NCBI GenBank assembly: GCA_964349355.1 | Contig: CAYGFZ010000002.1 | Span: 1-64,000 of the forward strand | DNA: 64,000 nt | Reading direction: 5' to 3' | DNA from: JAUVXE01 sp964349355 | Lineage (GTDB): Bacteria; Actinomycetota; Coriobacteriia; Anaerosomatales; SLCP01 | In this document: piece by piece, positions 9,178 through 18,694 of the stretch | Position numbering within the stretch: position 1 is the stretch's first letter | Layout: each line of letters starts with the position of its first letter | Translations under genes and position numbers: made by a program | The notes under the pieces: model-generated | Database searches by the model: none | The model's input: the letters and a program-made list of their open reading frames with translations, nothing else | Told to the model about the DNA's origin: nothing

Positions 9178-9981
9178 TTAGCCGGTCACCACTCGCCAGA
9201 CTAGCACGCTGACGCCCATGAAGGCGGTATACATGGCGAACACCCGGAAAGAGTGCCGCTTTATCAAGGCCATCAGCCCGGCGATGGCGAAGTATCCGGT
9301 GATCGCGGCGGCAACAGAGCCGACGAGCACTGTCGCAAGGGCAGGACCGGACTCACCGGTCATCACCACATCCACCCCCTGTTTCGCACCTGCAAGCAAG
9401 ATGATCGGACCCGAGAGCAGGAAGGAGAAGCGGGCGGCCTGCTCACGATCGAGGCCGAGGCCGAGGCCCGCCGCCATCGTTGCCCCCGCGCGTGAGATAC
9501 CGGGCATGACCGCGATCCCCTGAGCGACTCCGATAAGAACAGCATGCCCCCACCCGAGGCGAGACGCTTCATGCAGAGACCTGCGTGAGAGAAGGTCGGC
9601 GAGGGTGAGTGCGGTCGCGGTGATCAGGAACGCGACACCTACATAGAGGATGTCCGCGGTCTCGAAGAAGTCTCCACCAGCCAGCCCGATGAGGCCGGTG
9701 GGAATTGTTGCCACGACCACGAGCCACGCCAAGCGCTTGTCCCGGGATCGCTCTGGATCGCTGGAGAAGGCCGAGCGCGCCATGTTGAACAGGTCGGTCC
9801 GGAAGTAGACGACGACCGCAGCAAGCGTCGCAACATGCAACCAGGTGTCGAAGACCAGTCCGAACTCATCGGTCAGTCCGAAGAACTCCTGCACGAGACG
9901 CAGGTGTCCGGAGGAGGAGATCGGAAGGAACTCAGAAACTCCCTGGATGACACCGAGGGCTATCGCCTGGAAGATCTCCAC
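9178..9981 (-). CDS. uppP: Undecaprenyl-diphosphatase UppP (BacA)
   Basis: UppP is a polytopic membrane phosphatase that recycles undecaprenyl diphosphate to the monophosphate carrier needed for cell-wall synthesis; extra copies confer bacitracin resistance. Family signatures are QGVSEFLPISSSGHL near the N-terminus and MPGISRAGATMAAGL mid-protein. Its 267 residues are typical. GTG at 9981 has a GGAGG site 8 bases upstream and starts 3 bases after the rnj stop. It works with UppS, encoded at 32803-33588. Confidence 0.96.
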   Translation of the reverse strand: MEIFQAIALGVIQGVSEFLPISSSGHLRLVQEFFGLTDEFGLVFDTWLHVATLAAVVVYFRTDLFNMARSAFSSDPERSRDKRLAWLVVVATIPTGLIGLAGGDFFETADILYVGVAFLITATALTLADLLSRRSLHEASRLGWGHAVLIGVAQGIAVMPGISRAGATMAAGLGLGLDREQAARFSFLLSGPIILLAGAKQGVDVVMTGESGPALATVLVGSVAAAITGYFAIAGLMALIKRHSFRVFAMYTAFMGVSVLVWRVVTG

Positions 9982-9984
9982 GTA

Positions 9985-11655
9985 CTAGACCTCCATGACC
10001 ACGGGAATGACCATCGGACGCGACCTCGTTCGCTCCCACATGAACTGTGACAGTGATTCCCGGACCGCGTTCTTGATGACAGCGTGATCGGTCGCACCCT
10101 CTTTCGCCGTCTTGGCGAGGGTCTTGGATATGCGAGAGCGCGCGTCGTCATAGAAAGCGGAGTCATCGGTGACCTCGACGATCCCGCGTGTGACCAGCTC
10201 GGGTTCTCCGACAGGGCGGCCGTTTTGACGGTCCACAGCGATGATGACGGTGGCTATCCCGTCCTTCGCAAGCATCTGGCGATCGCGCAACACGACCTTT
10301 CCGATGTCACCGACCGATAGTCCGTCGACGTAGACCACACCGGATTCGACACGCTCGGACACGCGCGCCGACGAGTCACTGATCTCCAGGCAGTCGCCGT
10401 TGTCCAGTACGAATATGTCGTCGGCTTCCACCCCGGTGAGTCTGGCGAGGTCCGCGTGTGCTCTAAGATGACGGCTCTCACCATGGATTGGGACGAAGTA
10501 GCGTGGCTTGACGAGGTTTAGCATGAGTTTGAGTTCTTCGGCGGCCGCGTGGCCGGATACGTGTACCGCATGCGTCCCCTTGTGCTTGATGTCGGCGCCT
10601 GCGGCAGAGAGACGGTTGATGACGCGGCTGACCGCCTTCTCGTTGCCGGGAATGGGCGTCGCCGAGATAACGACCGTGTCCCCGGACTCGATGGTGACGG
10701 TCTTGTGGTCGTTGTTGGCCATGCGCGCGAGGGCTGAGAGCGGTTCGCCCTGGCTCCCCGTGGAGAGTACGACAACCCGCTCGGGCGGCAGATCACCCAT
10801 CGCATAGGCGTCAAGGAGGTTCTCATCGGCGATCTGCAGGAAGCCGAGACGGCGAGCGATTTTTGTGTTGTTGATCATAGAGCGCCCCGTGACGACGACC
10901 TTACGGTCGCAGGCGACGGCGGCGTCACATACCTGCTGGACCCGATGGATATGGCTGGCGAACGATGCGACGACGATCCGTTGATCGGCGGAGGAGAAGA
11001 TCTGTCTCAAGACGGGTCCGACGGTGCTTTCCGAGTTGGTGATCCCGGTGGACTCGGCGTTCGTCGAGTCGCTCATGAGCAGCATGACGCCCTTCTTGCC
11101 GGCAGCGGCAAGTGCTCCGTAGTCGGTCAGGCGACCGTCGATCGGTGTCTGGTCGAACTTGAAGTCGCCGGTGTGCAGGATGTTGCCGACGGGGGTGCGG
11201 ATGAAGAGCGCGACCCCGTCGGGTATCGAGTGATTGACCGGTATGAAGTCGAACCCGAACACTCCGAGGTTCACGTGGGTCCCGGGGTGTATCTCACGGA
11301 GCTTCGGTTTCTTGATTCGGTGCTCATCGAGCTTGCCCTCGATCAGTCCGAGGGTGAGCTTGGTCCCGAGGATCGGGGTCTGGGCGCCGACCTCCTTGAG
11401 GAGGTACGGGAGCGTACCGGTGTGATCCTCATGGCCATGGGTGATGATGATTCCCCGGAGCTTGTCCTTGCGCCGGACTACGTAGGAGAAGTCCGGAAGG
11501 ATGAGGTCGACGCCGGGGTGGTCGTCGTCGGGAAACATGATGCCCGCGTCGATAAGCACCATGTCGTTACCGTACTCGAGAACGGTCATGTTCTTTCCGA
11601 TCTCACCCAGTCCGCCAAGCGGAATGACGCGCAATCGAGTCTTCTTCTGTGTCAT
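9985..11655 (-). CDS. rnj: Ribonuclease J
   Basis: RNase J is a metallo-beta-lactamase-fold nuclease with 5'-3' exonuclease and endonuclease activity that matures rRNA and degrades mRNA in bacteria lacking RNase E. The zinc motif HGHEDH is at residues 73-78. The beta-CASP domain and C-terminal dimerisation domain follow in 556 residues, a normal length. It lies downstream of dapA, as in Bacillus and Streptomyces. No strong ribosome site sits at the usual distance from ATG 11655; an AAGGAG lies 15 bases away. Confidence 0.96.
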   Translation of the reverse strand: MTQKKTRLRVIPLGGLGEIGKNMTVLEYGNDMVLIDAGIMFPDDDHPGVDLILPDFSYVVRRKDKLRGIIITHGHEDHTGTLPYLLKEVGAQTPILGTKLTLGLIEGKLDEHRIKKPKLREIHPGTHVNLGVFGFDFIPVNHSIPDGVALFIRTPVGNILHTGDFKFDQTPIDGRLTDYGALAAAGKKGVMLLMSDSTNAESTGITNSESTVGPVLRQIFSSADQRIVVASFASHIHRVQQVCDAAVACDRKVVVTGRSMINNTKIARRLGFLQIADENLLDAYAMGDLPPERVVVLSTGSQGEPLSALARMANNDHKTVTIESGDTVVISATPIPGNEKAVSRVINRLSAAGADIKHKGTHAVHVSGHAAAEELKLMLNLVKPRYFVPIHGESRHLRAHADLARLTGVEADDIFVLDNGDCLEISDSSARVSERVESGVVYVDGLSVGDIGKVVLRDRQMLAKDGIATVIIAVDRQNGRPVGEPELVTRGIVEVTDDSAFYDDARSRISKTLAKTAKEGATDHAVIKNAVRESLSQFMWERTRSRPMVIPVVMEV

Positions 11656-11759
11656 AGGCGTGTCTTGACGCTCCTTCGGTCGTGCCGCATGTGTGCGGCG
11701 GGCAAGTGATACAGACGCGGGAAGACGTACGGTGTAGGTCCCCCCGCGAACGGTTCGAT

Positions 11760-12656
11760 TCAGACGCGCTGAACGCCGACGTGATCCATCACGCGGATCA
11801 GCTCCGCGGTCTGCTCCGCAGTGGGCGGGACGAGTGGCAGGCGGACGCCGCCAACGTCAAAGCCCGTGAGTCGAAGAGCCTCCTTGACCATTATCGGGTT
11901 CGCCGTCATGAAGAGTGCCTTCATCAGCGGCAGAAGCTCCAGGTGGAGACGGAGAGCTCTTGTGTGATCTCCGGTGATCTGGGCCTCGATCATCTCCTTG
12001 AAGCGTGGACCCACGACGTGCGATGCCACGGAGATCACTCCGGTCCCGCCAAGGCCCATCATCGGCAGGGTCATCTCGTCATCGCCGGAAAGGACCTCGA
12101 AGCCCTCAGGGGCACCATCGATGATCTGCGCGATCTGCGTGAGGTCCCCGCTCGCTTCCTTGACCGCAACGATGTTCTCGCAGTCGCGTGCGAGGCGAAG
12201 GGTAGTCTCGGCACTCATATTGATGACGCTTCGTCCCGGGATGTTGTAGAGGATGACCGGGACGTCGACCGCCTCGGCTATGGAGCGGAAGTGAAGGTAG
12301 AGGCCTTCCTGGGGAGGCTTGTTGTAGTAGGGCACCACGGCCATGATGCCGTCCACGCCCAGTGAGACGACCTTTCGCGCGAACGCGACGGAGTCCGCGG
12401 TGCAGTTGTCGCCGGCGTTGGCGATGACCGGGGCTCGGCCGTCGATCGCGTCGAGTACCGCCCGGAACAGGTCCATCTTCTGGTCGTAATAGACGGTGGG
12501 ACTCTCTCCGGTCGTGCCACAGACGATCAGGCCATCGCTTCCCTGGCCGAGAAGGCGGACGGCGAGTCCCTGTGCACGATCGAGGTCAAGCGTGTCTTCG
12601 GAGGTGAACGGAGTCACCATAGCCGTAAGCATACGGCCGAAGCGCGGAGTCATCAT
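11760..12656 (-). CDS. dapA: 4-hydroxy-tetrahydrodipicolinate synthase
   Basis: DapA condenses pyruvate with aspartate semialdehyde, the first step specific to diaminopimelate and lysine. The class I aldolase residues are present: Schiff-base lysine K166 in VAVKEASGD, Y137 in LYNIPGRS, and the substrate loop GTTGESPT. The protein is 298 residues. A GGGAG site lies about 10 bases before ATG 12656. lysC and dapB lie upstream in the same direction, but an extended -10 at 12722-12732 may give dapA a separate start. Confidence 0.97.
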   Translation of the reverse strand: MMTPRFGRMLTAMVTPFTSEDTLDLDRAQGLAVRLLGQGSDGLIVCGTTGESPTVYYDQKMDLFRAVLDAIDGRAPVIANAGDNCTADSVAFARKVVSLGVDGIMAVVPYYNKPPQEGLYLHFRSIAEAVDVPVILYNIPGRSVINMSAETTLRLARDCENIVAVKEASGDLTQIAQIIDGAPEGFEVLSGDDEMTLPMMGLGGTGVISVASHVVGPRFKEMIEAQITGDHTRALRLHLELLPLMKALFMTANPIMVKEALRLTGFDVGGVRLPLVPPTAEQTAELIRVMDHVGVQRV

Positions 12657-12721
12657 TATCGGGTCACTCCCGGGTAGATCGAGCCGGTACGAACCAGCGA
12701 ATCGGGTCTACTAACTGAACT

Positions 12722-12732
12722 ATTGTGCCACA
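12722..12732 (-). promoter_or_regulatory. Possible extended -10 promoter for dapA
   Basis: On the minus strand TGTGGCACAAT lies in the 135-base lysC-dapA spacer. The TGTGG part matches the extended -10 seen before rpsO, rpsB and smc in this window; the hexamer CACAAT is a weaker -10. No good -35 is visible. It would give a leader of roughly 60 bases. Confidence 0.4.
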
Positions 12733-12791
12733 AGAATGGGTGTCGAGTGCGAGGGTGAACGAAGCCGTCACCGTGACGTAGGGCTGAGGCG

Positions 12792-14012
12792 TCAGGTCGA
12801 GAGATCGAAAGCGGCGTGGAGAGCCGAGACAGCATGCGCGCTATCCTCGGCAGGTATGAGTACGGAGATCGTCGTGTGTGAGTCTGCGGTCTGCACGACT
12901 GTGACCCCCGCACGATCGAGACTGTCGGCAATCCGTGCCATCACGCCCGGGACGCCATGCATGCCTGCGCCGACCAGGGTGACCTTGGCCAGATCCGCCT
13001 GGACCTGGTAGGTGAGCCCGAGAGATCCCAGAACCTCACACGCGCTGTCGAGCACTCCGCCCGGCACGCTGAAAACGAGCGTCTCCCCGACCGGTGTGAA
13101 CATGTCCAGGGAGACATCCGCGTCCGCCATCGCCCGGTAGACGCGAGTCTGCGCAGACATATGCGCGCGGGTTCCCTCAGGTGCGGGGAGTGCGACACGG
13201 ATGCGGGCGACACCTCTGGTCTCGGAGATCGCGGTCGCCACAGCGTCGGGCCGGTAGGCTGAGATATCTGCGACACGTGTGCCCGGGTGGTCGGAGAAGG
13301 TGTTTCGCACGCGTACTGCAAGGCCGCTCGCGAGTGCGAGTTCTGCCGCGGGCGTATGAACGACACGTGATCCGTGGCGGGCCATCTGAAAGAGTTCGTC
13401 GGCCCGGATGACTTCGAGGATCTCGGCCTCCTCGCAGGTTCGCGGATCTGCTGTGGCGACACCGTCGACATCGGTGTAGATTTCGAGCGTCTCGGCTTGC
13501 AGCGCGACACCGAGAGCACACGCGGTCGTGTCGCTACCTCCCCTGCCGAGCGTGGTCAGCCGGCCACCGCAGGTCATTCCCTGGAAGCCTGCGACGACGG
13601 GCACGACCTGTGACTGGACAGCGGCGAGCAGCGGACCGGTGTGGATCGCTGTCACGGTGGCGGCACCGTGTACGCCGTCGGTCTCGATACCAGCTTCTGG
13701 TCCGGTGAACGCACGTGCGTCGATCCCCGCGGCCCGCAATTCGTGCGCGCATACCACGGCGCTCACTATCTCACCTGTGGCCATGAGCCAATCAAGCTCA
13801 GACGCTTCGGTAGGCAGATCCGCCACGAGGGAGAGCAGGGTATCTGTAGCGTAAGGGGCACCGTGACGACCCATGGCGGACACGACCACTACCGGCGCGG
13901 TACCGGCTTCGAGGGCAGAGTTCACTCTCTGTGCGATCGCCTGTCGGCCGGTCTCGGAGCCGACCGATGTGCCGCCGAACTTCATGATGACGATGGGATG
14001 CGTGGCTGACAC
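12792..14012 (-). CDS. lysC: Aspartate kinase
   Basis: Aspartokinase phosphorylates aspartate at the head of the lysine, threonine and methionine pathways. The 406-residue protein has the kinase signature MKFGGTSVGSE at its start, LGRGGSDTTA in the active site, and two C-terminal ACT domains (about residues 265-400) that usually mediate lysine/threonine feedback. GTG at 14012 fits the family N-terminus. The stop of dapB is immediately before it. No asd gene lies beside it, unlike many aspartate-pathway clusters. Confidence 0.97.
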   Translation of the reverse strand: MSATHPIVIMKFGGTSVGSETGRQAIAQRVNSALEAGTAPVVVVSAMGRHGAPYATDTLLSLVADLPTEASELDWLMATGEIVSAVVCAHELRAAGIDARAFTGPEAGIETDGVHGAATVTAIHTGPLLAAVQSQVVPVVAGFQGMTCGGRLTTLGRGGSDTTACALGVALQAETLEIYTDVDGVATADPRTCEEAEILEVIRADELFQMARHGSRVVHTPAAELALASGLAVRVRNTFSDHPGTRVADISAYRPDAVATAISETRGVARIRVALPAPEGTRAHMSAQTRVYRAMADADVSLDMFTPVGETLVFSVPGGVLDSACEVLGSLGLTYQVQADLAKVTLVGAGMHGVPGVMARIADSLDRAGVTVVQTADSHTTISVLIPAEDSAHAVSALHAAFDLST

Positions 14013-14798
14013 CTACTCCCCCATCACGTGTTCAAGTCCGATGAGCAGACCGGTGTGTGCGCCGACCTCCCGGATCGCGAGCACGACGCCGGGCATGAAC
14101 GAGGTGCGGTCGATCGAATCATGGCGGATGCTCAGTGTCTGGCCTTCTCCGCCGAAGAGGACCTCTTGATGTGCGACGAGTCCCGGAAGGCGGATGCTGT
14201 GCACGGGGATCTCGTTGACGAACGCCCCGCGAGCGCCTTGCGCGAGTTCAGTCTCGCGACCCGGCACGTCAGGGACTTCCGCGCGTGCGCCGGCTATGAG
14301 CGATGCGGTACGAAGGGCCGTGCCACTCGGGGCGTCGGCCTTGCGGTCGTGGTGCAACTCGATGATCTCGACGTGAGGCAGGAATCGAGCAGCTTCGGTC
14401 GCGAACCGCATCATCAGCACCGCGCCGATCGCGAAGTTCGGAGCGACGAACAGACAGGTGCCGGGAGGTGCCGAGGTTGCAATCTCCTCAAGGGTGCCGG
14501 GTGCGATGCCGGTGGTGCCGACGACGCAGTCCACGCCACGCTCAAGGGCGATACGGAGATTGCCTTCTACCGCCGAGGGGTGAGTGAAGTCGACCATCAC
14601 CGCAGGTCGGGAGGTTTCGATCGCTTCAGCGAGATCAGCAGTGCATGTGACGCTCGCGCCTGAGCCGTTGTCGATGGACATGCCTTCGCTAGCAGGATCG
14701 ACCACGGCGGCGACACGCATACCGGCCGCTGACGTAACCGCGCGTACGACCTCGCGCCCCATGCGTCCGGCGGCCCCACTGACAAGTACGTCGATCAT
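14013..14798 (-). CDS. dapB: 4-hydroxy-tetrahydrodipicolinate reductase
   Basis: DapB reduces the DapA product to tetrahydrodipicolinate using NAD(P)H. The Rossmann motif is GAAGRMGREV near the N-terminus, and the catalytic and substrate-binding segment is ELHHDRKADAPSGTA. The 261 residues match the family. ATG at 14798 has a GGAGG site at 7 bases. The gene lies just after an M16 peptidase and just before lysC, forming a short lysine/diaminopimelate set. Confidence 0.96.
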   Translation of the reverse strand: MIDVLVSGAAGRMGREVVRAVTSAAGMRVAAVVDPASEGMSIDNGSGASVTCTADLAEAIETSRPAVMVDFTHPSAVEGNLRIALERGVDCVVGTTGIAPGTLEEIATSAPPGTCLFVAPNFAIGAVLMMRFATEAARFLPHVEIIELHHDRKADAPSGTALRTASLIAGARAEVPDVPGRETELAQGARGAFVNEIPVHSIRLPGLVAHQEVLFGGEGQTLSIRHDSIDRTSFMPGVVLAIREVGAHTGLLIGLEHVMGE

Positions 14799-14814
14799 GG
14801 CCGGTCCTCCCTCA

Positions 14815-14842
14815 AGGCGAACTCTAGGCGAACTCTAGGCGA
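14815..14842. repeat. 11-bp tandem repeat at an M16 peptidase stop codon
   Basis: The unit aggcgaactct occurs at 14815-14825 and 14826-14836, followed by a partial aggcga at 14837-14842. The M16 peptidase stop lies at 14835-14837 within it. It looks like a small slippage duplication that did not disturb the reading frame. Confidence 0.7.
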
Positions 14843-16097
14843 CCAGGTGTGAGACGTCATCGGTGGAAAACGGCCCGATCATCGCGAGCACTCTCTCGCC
14901 GCCGAGGACCTCGGAGGCGAGCCGGGCGACGGCCTGGAGGTCGACTGCATCGATGCAGTCGACAACTTCGTCTACCGATAGCAATTCCCCACCGGTGACC
15001 ATGTTCTTGCCAAGGCGTGTCATACGATTGCGGGTACTTTCGAGGCCGAGGACGAGATGGCCCTTGATCGACTCTTTTGCCCGGCTCAGTTCCTCGGCGG
15101 TGATGCCGCTGTCAAGAACCCGTTCGATCTCGGTCTGGATGAGACGGACGACCTGCTCGGCGTTTCCGGGACGGGTTCCCGCATACACGGTGAACTGCCC
15201 GGTGTCCTGGTACAGCGCGTGGAAACTGTAGACAGCGTAGACGAGGCCCTTCTTCTCGCGGATTTCCTGAAAGAGCCGCGAAGACATCCCGCCGCCAAGA
15301 ACCGTGTCGAGAACGGTCAGTGCGAAACGGTCCGGGTGATGGGCGCTGAGGCAGGTGGTGCCGTAACAGATATGTGCCTGCTCGGTCTCTTTCTCGAGGA
15401 CTGCGAGCCGGCCGGTACCAGGTGGCGACGCAGCGGGGCGCTCGCTACGGGGACCCTCGGGCAGTTCGAGGCGGGTGCGCACCATCTCCACCAGGGCATC
15501 GTGATCGACGTTGCCGGCTGCCGCGACCACACAGTTGCCAGTCAGGTAGTGACGTTGGCGGAACATGACGGATGCCTCGTGGTCGAAACCGCCGACGGTC
15601 TCACGATTGCCCAGGATCGGCAGTCCGATGGGGTGCGACGGCCAAAGGGCACGGCCGAACAGCTCGTGGATGCGGTCGTCCGGCGTGTCTTCCATCCGGG
15701 CGATCTCCTCGATGACGACCTCGCGTTCGCGCTCACAGGCATCGTCAGCGAGGGTAGCGCTGGTGACCATGTCCGAGAGGACCTCGACCGCCGTCGGTAG
15801 ATGCTCATCGATCACACGAGCGTAGTAGCAGGTGTACTCCTTGCTCGTGAACGCATTGAGCTCGGCGCCGATGCGGTCGAAGGTCTCAGATATCTCGGCG
15901 GCGGAGCGGGTCGGAGTGCCCTTGAACATCATGTGCTCCATGAAGTGGGACATTCCGGCCTCTTCGGGACTCTCGTCCCTGCTACCCACGGAGAACCAGA
16001 TACCGAGCGCCACGGAGCGCACCGTGTCGAGAGACTCGGTGAGCACCGTGACGCCGTTATCGAGTACCGTCTTTTTGTAGAACAACTCTGGCTCCAC
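14835..16097 (-). CDS. M16 family zinc peptidase (processing-peptidase type)
   Basis: This is a pitrilysin/M16B peptidase with the inverted zinc motif HFMEH at residues 51-55 and the distal metal glutamate region EREVVIEEIARMED. The second half is the inactive-like M16 C-terminal domain. GTG at 16097, one base beyond the pnp stop, gives the expected beginning ELFYKKTVLDNGVTVLTES and 420 residues. Upstream in-frame codons would overlap pnp. A peptidase of this type follows pnp in Bacillus (ymxG) and Streptomyces, but its substrate is unknown. Confidence 0.9.
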   Translation of the reverse strand: MEPELFYKKTVLDNGVTVLTESLDTVRSVALGIWFSVGSRDESPEEAGMSHFMEHMMFKGTPTRSAAEISETFDRIGAELNAFTSKEYTCYYARVIDEHLPTAVEVLSDMVTSATLADDACEREREVVIEEIARMEDTPDDRIHELFGRALWPSHPIGLPILGNRETVGGFDHEASVMFRQRHYLTGNCVVAAAGNVDHDALVEMVRTRLELPEGPRSERPAASPPGTGRLAVLEKETEQAHICYGTTCLSAHHPDRFALTVLDTVLGGGMSSRLFQEIREKKGLVYAVYSFHALYQDTGQFTVYAGTRPGNAEQVVRLIQTEIERVLDSGITAEELSRAKESIKGHLVLGLESTRNRMTRLGKNMVTGGELLSVDEVVDCIDAVDLQAVARLASEVLGGERVLAMIGPFSTDDVSHLVA

Positions 16098-16098
16098 G

Positions 16099-18294
16099 CT
16101 AGTGGCGACGACGAGGTCCGCGGTCGCCACCTCTATCGCGATCGCGGCCTCCCGGGCGATCGGAGTCGCTCCTGGGCTTATGCTCTCCACCGCCGCCTCC
16201 GCCACCGGACGATGCCGGAGCTTCGGGCTTGTCGACCCGGTCGAGGCTGATCTTGCCGCGGTCGTCGATGTCGAGTACTTCGACATCGACCTCGTCGCCG
16301 ACCGTCAAGACGTCCTCGACCTTCTCAACGCGACCCTTGGCCACGCGGGAGATGTGCAGCAGGCCGTCCTTGCCGGGTGTGAGTTCGATGAAGGCGCCGA
16401 AAGCCTGGATAGAGACGACACGGCCCTTGTAGCGCTCGCCGATCTCGGGGACCTTGACGATGAGCTGGATGCGACGGACCGCTTCCTCGCCACCCTTGTC
16501 GCGTGCCGCGACGAAGATGGTTCCGTCCTCCTGGATGTCGATCTGTGCGCCGGTCTCCTCCTGGATACCGCGGATGACCTTACCGCCCGATCCGATGACG
16601 TCGCGGATCTTGTCGACGGGGATCTTCACGGTCAGGATGCGCGGAGCGAACTCGGAGAGTGCCTCACGGGGAACGTCGATCGCTTCCATCATCTTGTCAA
16701 GGATGTGCGCGCGACCATCCTTCGCCTGAAGCAGGGCGGTCTCGAGGATCTCGTAGGAGAGCCCCTTTGCCTTGTTGTCCATCTGCAGCGCTGTGATGCC
16801 CTTCTCGGTTCCTGCCACCTTGAAGTCCATATCGCCGAGGAAGTCCTCGAGACCCTGGATGTCGGAGAGTACGGCGACCTCGTCGCCCTCCTTAATGAGT
16901 CCCATTGCGATACCGGAGACAGGCGCCTTGATCGGCACGCCGGCATCCATGAGTGAGAGCGATGAGCCGCAAACCGAGCCCATCGAGCTCGATCCGTTCG
17001 ACTCAAGGACCTCAGAGACGATGCGGATGGTGTAGGGGAACTCGTCCTCGGGCGGAAGGACCGGAACGAGCGCTCTCTCCGCGAGTGCGCCGTGACCGAT
17101 CTCCCTGCGCTTCGGGCCACGCATGAACCCGGTCTCACCGGTGCAGAACGGCGGGAAATTGTAGTGGTGCAGGTAGCGCTTGCCTTCGGAGATGTCGATG
17201 GAGTCGATGCGCTGCCACTCGGAGAGCATGCCGAGTGTGAGCACCGAGAGGACCTGGGTCTGACCGCGGGTGAAGAGTCCGGATCCGTGAGCGCGAGGCA
17301 GGTAGCCTGCGACGCTGGTGACCTGGCGGACCTCGTCGACCTTGCGGCCATCGGCTCGCTCGCCCTCATCGAGGACCATACGGCGCATGGTGTGCTTCTC
17401 GAGCTCTTTCAGCAGGGCCTTGATGTCCTTACCGTCGGCAGCGAGCTCGTCCTCGGTAAAGGTTGCAAGAACCTCGTCCTTGACGGCGTGCATCCCGTTC
17501 ATGCGCGCGAACTTGTCCGGGTTATGAATCGCGGCGCGCATCTTCTCTCCACCGGCGGTGAAGACCCGCTCGCGCAGGGAATCGTCGATGGAGTGAATGG
17601 GCACGTCCATCGGTGTGACGTCGACCTGGGCGATGAAGCGCTCCTGGACCGCGCAGAACTCGGTGATGGCTTCCTGGGCGAAAGTCAGCGCAGCAAGCAT
17701 GTCGGCCTCGGAGACCTCGTAGGCGCCAGCCTCGATCATGTAGACGGCGTCCGGAGAGCCGGCGACCACCAGATCGATATCCGAGTCCTCGAGCTCATCG
17801 AAGGTCGGGTTGACGACGAACTCGCCGTCGACACGCGCGATGCGAACACCGGCCAGCGGACCCTCGAACGGGATACCGGCAGCCTTCAGGGCAGCCGAAG
17901 CGGCCATGATTGAGATGATGTCAGGCTGGTTGATCTGGTCGACCGAGATGACTGTGGCGATGATCTGCACCTCGTTGCGGAACCCGTCGGCGAAGGCCGA
18001 GCGAAGCGGGCGGTCGATCATGCGCGCAGTCAGGATGGCCTTTTCGGTGGGACGGGCCTCACGCTTGATGAAACCGCCAGGCAGTTTGCCCGCGGCGTAC
18101 ATCCGCTCCTCGAAGTCGACGGTAAGCGGGAAGAAGTCCAGATCCTTGGGGTTCTTAGACGCAGTGGCGGTGACCAGTACCATCGTATCGCCCTGGCGCA
18201 CCACCACAGCTCCACCGGCCTGCTTGGCCAGCTCGCCGGTCTCCAGGACGTACTCCTTACCGTACAGCTCGAAACTCTCAACGATTTTAGACAT
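16099..18294 (-). CDS. pnp: Polyribonucleotide nucleotidyltransferase (PNPase)
   Basis: PNPase is a trimeric 3'-5' phosphorolytic exoribonuclease central to mRNA decay. The 731 residues comprise two RNase PH-like domains with a helical domain between them, then a KH domain (VIGSGGKVIRGIQEETGAQ) and an S1 domain (YKGRVVSIQAFGAFIEL). After S1 comes a tail of about 37 residues with seven consecutive glycines and many Arg/Asp/Gly, probably unstructured. ATG at 18294 follows AGGAG. rpsO lies upstream, the classic rpsO-pnp pair, separated by a strong terminator. Confidence 0.97.
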   Translation of the reverse strand: MSKIVESFELYGKEYVLETGELAKQAGGAVVVRQGDTMVLVTATASKNPKDLDFFPLTVDFEERMYAAGKLPGGFIKREARPTEKAILTARMIDRPLRSAFADGFRNEVQIIATVISVDQINQPDIISIMAASAALKAAGIPFEGPLAGVRIARVDGEFVVNPTFDELEDSDIDLVVAGSPDAVYMIEAGAYEVSEADMLAALTFAQEAITEFCAVQERFIAQVDVTPMDVPIHSIDDSLRERVFTAGGEKMRAAIHNPDKFARMNGMHAVKDEVLATFTEDELAADGKDIKALLKELEKHTMRRMVLDEGERADGRKVDEVRQVTSVAGYLPRAHGSGLFTRGQTQVLSVLTLGMLSEWQRIDSIDISEGKRYLHHYNFPPFCTGETGFMRGPKRREIGHGALAERALVPVLPPEDEFPYTIRIVSEVLESNGSSSMGSVCGSSLSLMDAGVPIKAPVSGIAMGLIKEGDEVAVLSDIQGLEDFLGDMDFKVAGTEKGITALQMDNKAKGLSYEILETALLQAKDGRAHILDKMMEAIDVPREALSEFAPRILTVKIPVDKIRDVIGSGGKVIRGIQEETGAQIDIQEDGTIFVAARDKGGEEAVRRIQLIVKVPEIGERYKGRVVSIQAFGAFIELTPGKDGLLHISRVAKGRVEKVEDVLTVGDEVDVEVLDIDDRGKISLDRVDKPEAPASSGGGGGGGEHKPRSDSDRPGGRDRDRGGDRGPRRRH

Positions 18295-18374
18295 CTACTC
18301 CTACTTCCTCTGCCTCGTCTCCCAGCGCCCCTTGCGCGTGGAGATATATGCAACCGATCGCATCCGGCGACCGG

Positions 18375-18407
18375 TAATAAGAAGGCGGGAGAGGTTCTCC
18401 CGCCTTC
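18375..18407 (-). terminator. Intrinsic terminator between rpsO and pnp
   Basis: A 12-base-pair stem (18381-18392 with 18396-18407) closes a 3-base loop, reading GAAGGCGGGAGA then TCTCCCGCCTTC. On the minus strand it is followed by the U-rich TTATTA. It probably terminates most rpsO transcripts; read-through or processing here would set pnp expression. Confidence 0.85.
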
Positions 18408-18424
18408 GAAGTCCCGTGTGATAC

Positions 18425-18694
18425 TTACCCTCTGATGCCGAGTTTAGCGACGATGTCGCGGTAGCGCTCGATGTCACTCTTCTTCAGATAGCCGAGAAGG
18501 CGGCGGCGCTGACCGACGAGCTTGAGCAGCCCGCGGCGTGTGTGATGATCTTTCTTGTGGAGCTTCAGGTGCTCGGTGAGATCGCGGATGCGTTGCGTGA
18601 GCAGTGCGATCTGGACCTCCGGGGAGCCGGTGTCGCCCTCGGTGCGGGCGTGCTCGGCGATGATCTGCGCGTTGACATCCTTGGTAAGCGGCAT
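18425..18694 (-). CDS. rpsO: 30S ribosomal protein uS15
   Basis: S15 binds the central domain of 16S rRNA and helps form an inter-subunit bridge. The 89 residues match the family, with TGSPEVQIALLTQRI and LKLHKKDHHTRRGLL. ATG at 18694 is preceded by AAGGTGA; the longer open frame upstream is not conserved. It has its own extended -10 promoter at 18789-18799 and a terminator after it. Confidence 0.98.
   Translation of the reverse strand: MPLTKDVNAQIIAEHARTEGDTGSPEVQIALLTQRIRDLTEHLKLHKKDHHTRRGLLKLVGQRRRLLGYLKKSDIERYRDIVAKLGIRG

Noticed and set aside
11747..11757. CGAACGGTTCG as a second SOS box before rnj
   Set aside because: The half-sites are separated by one base and not four, so LexA spacing is wrong.
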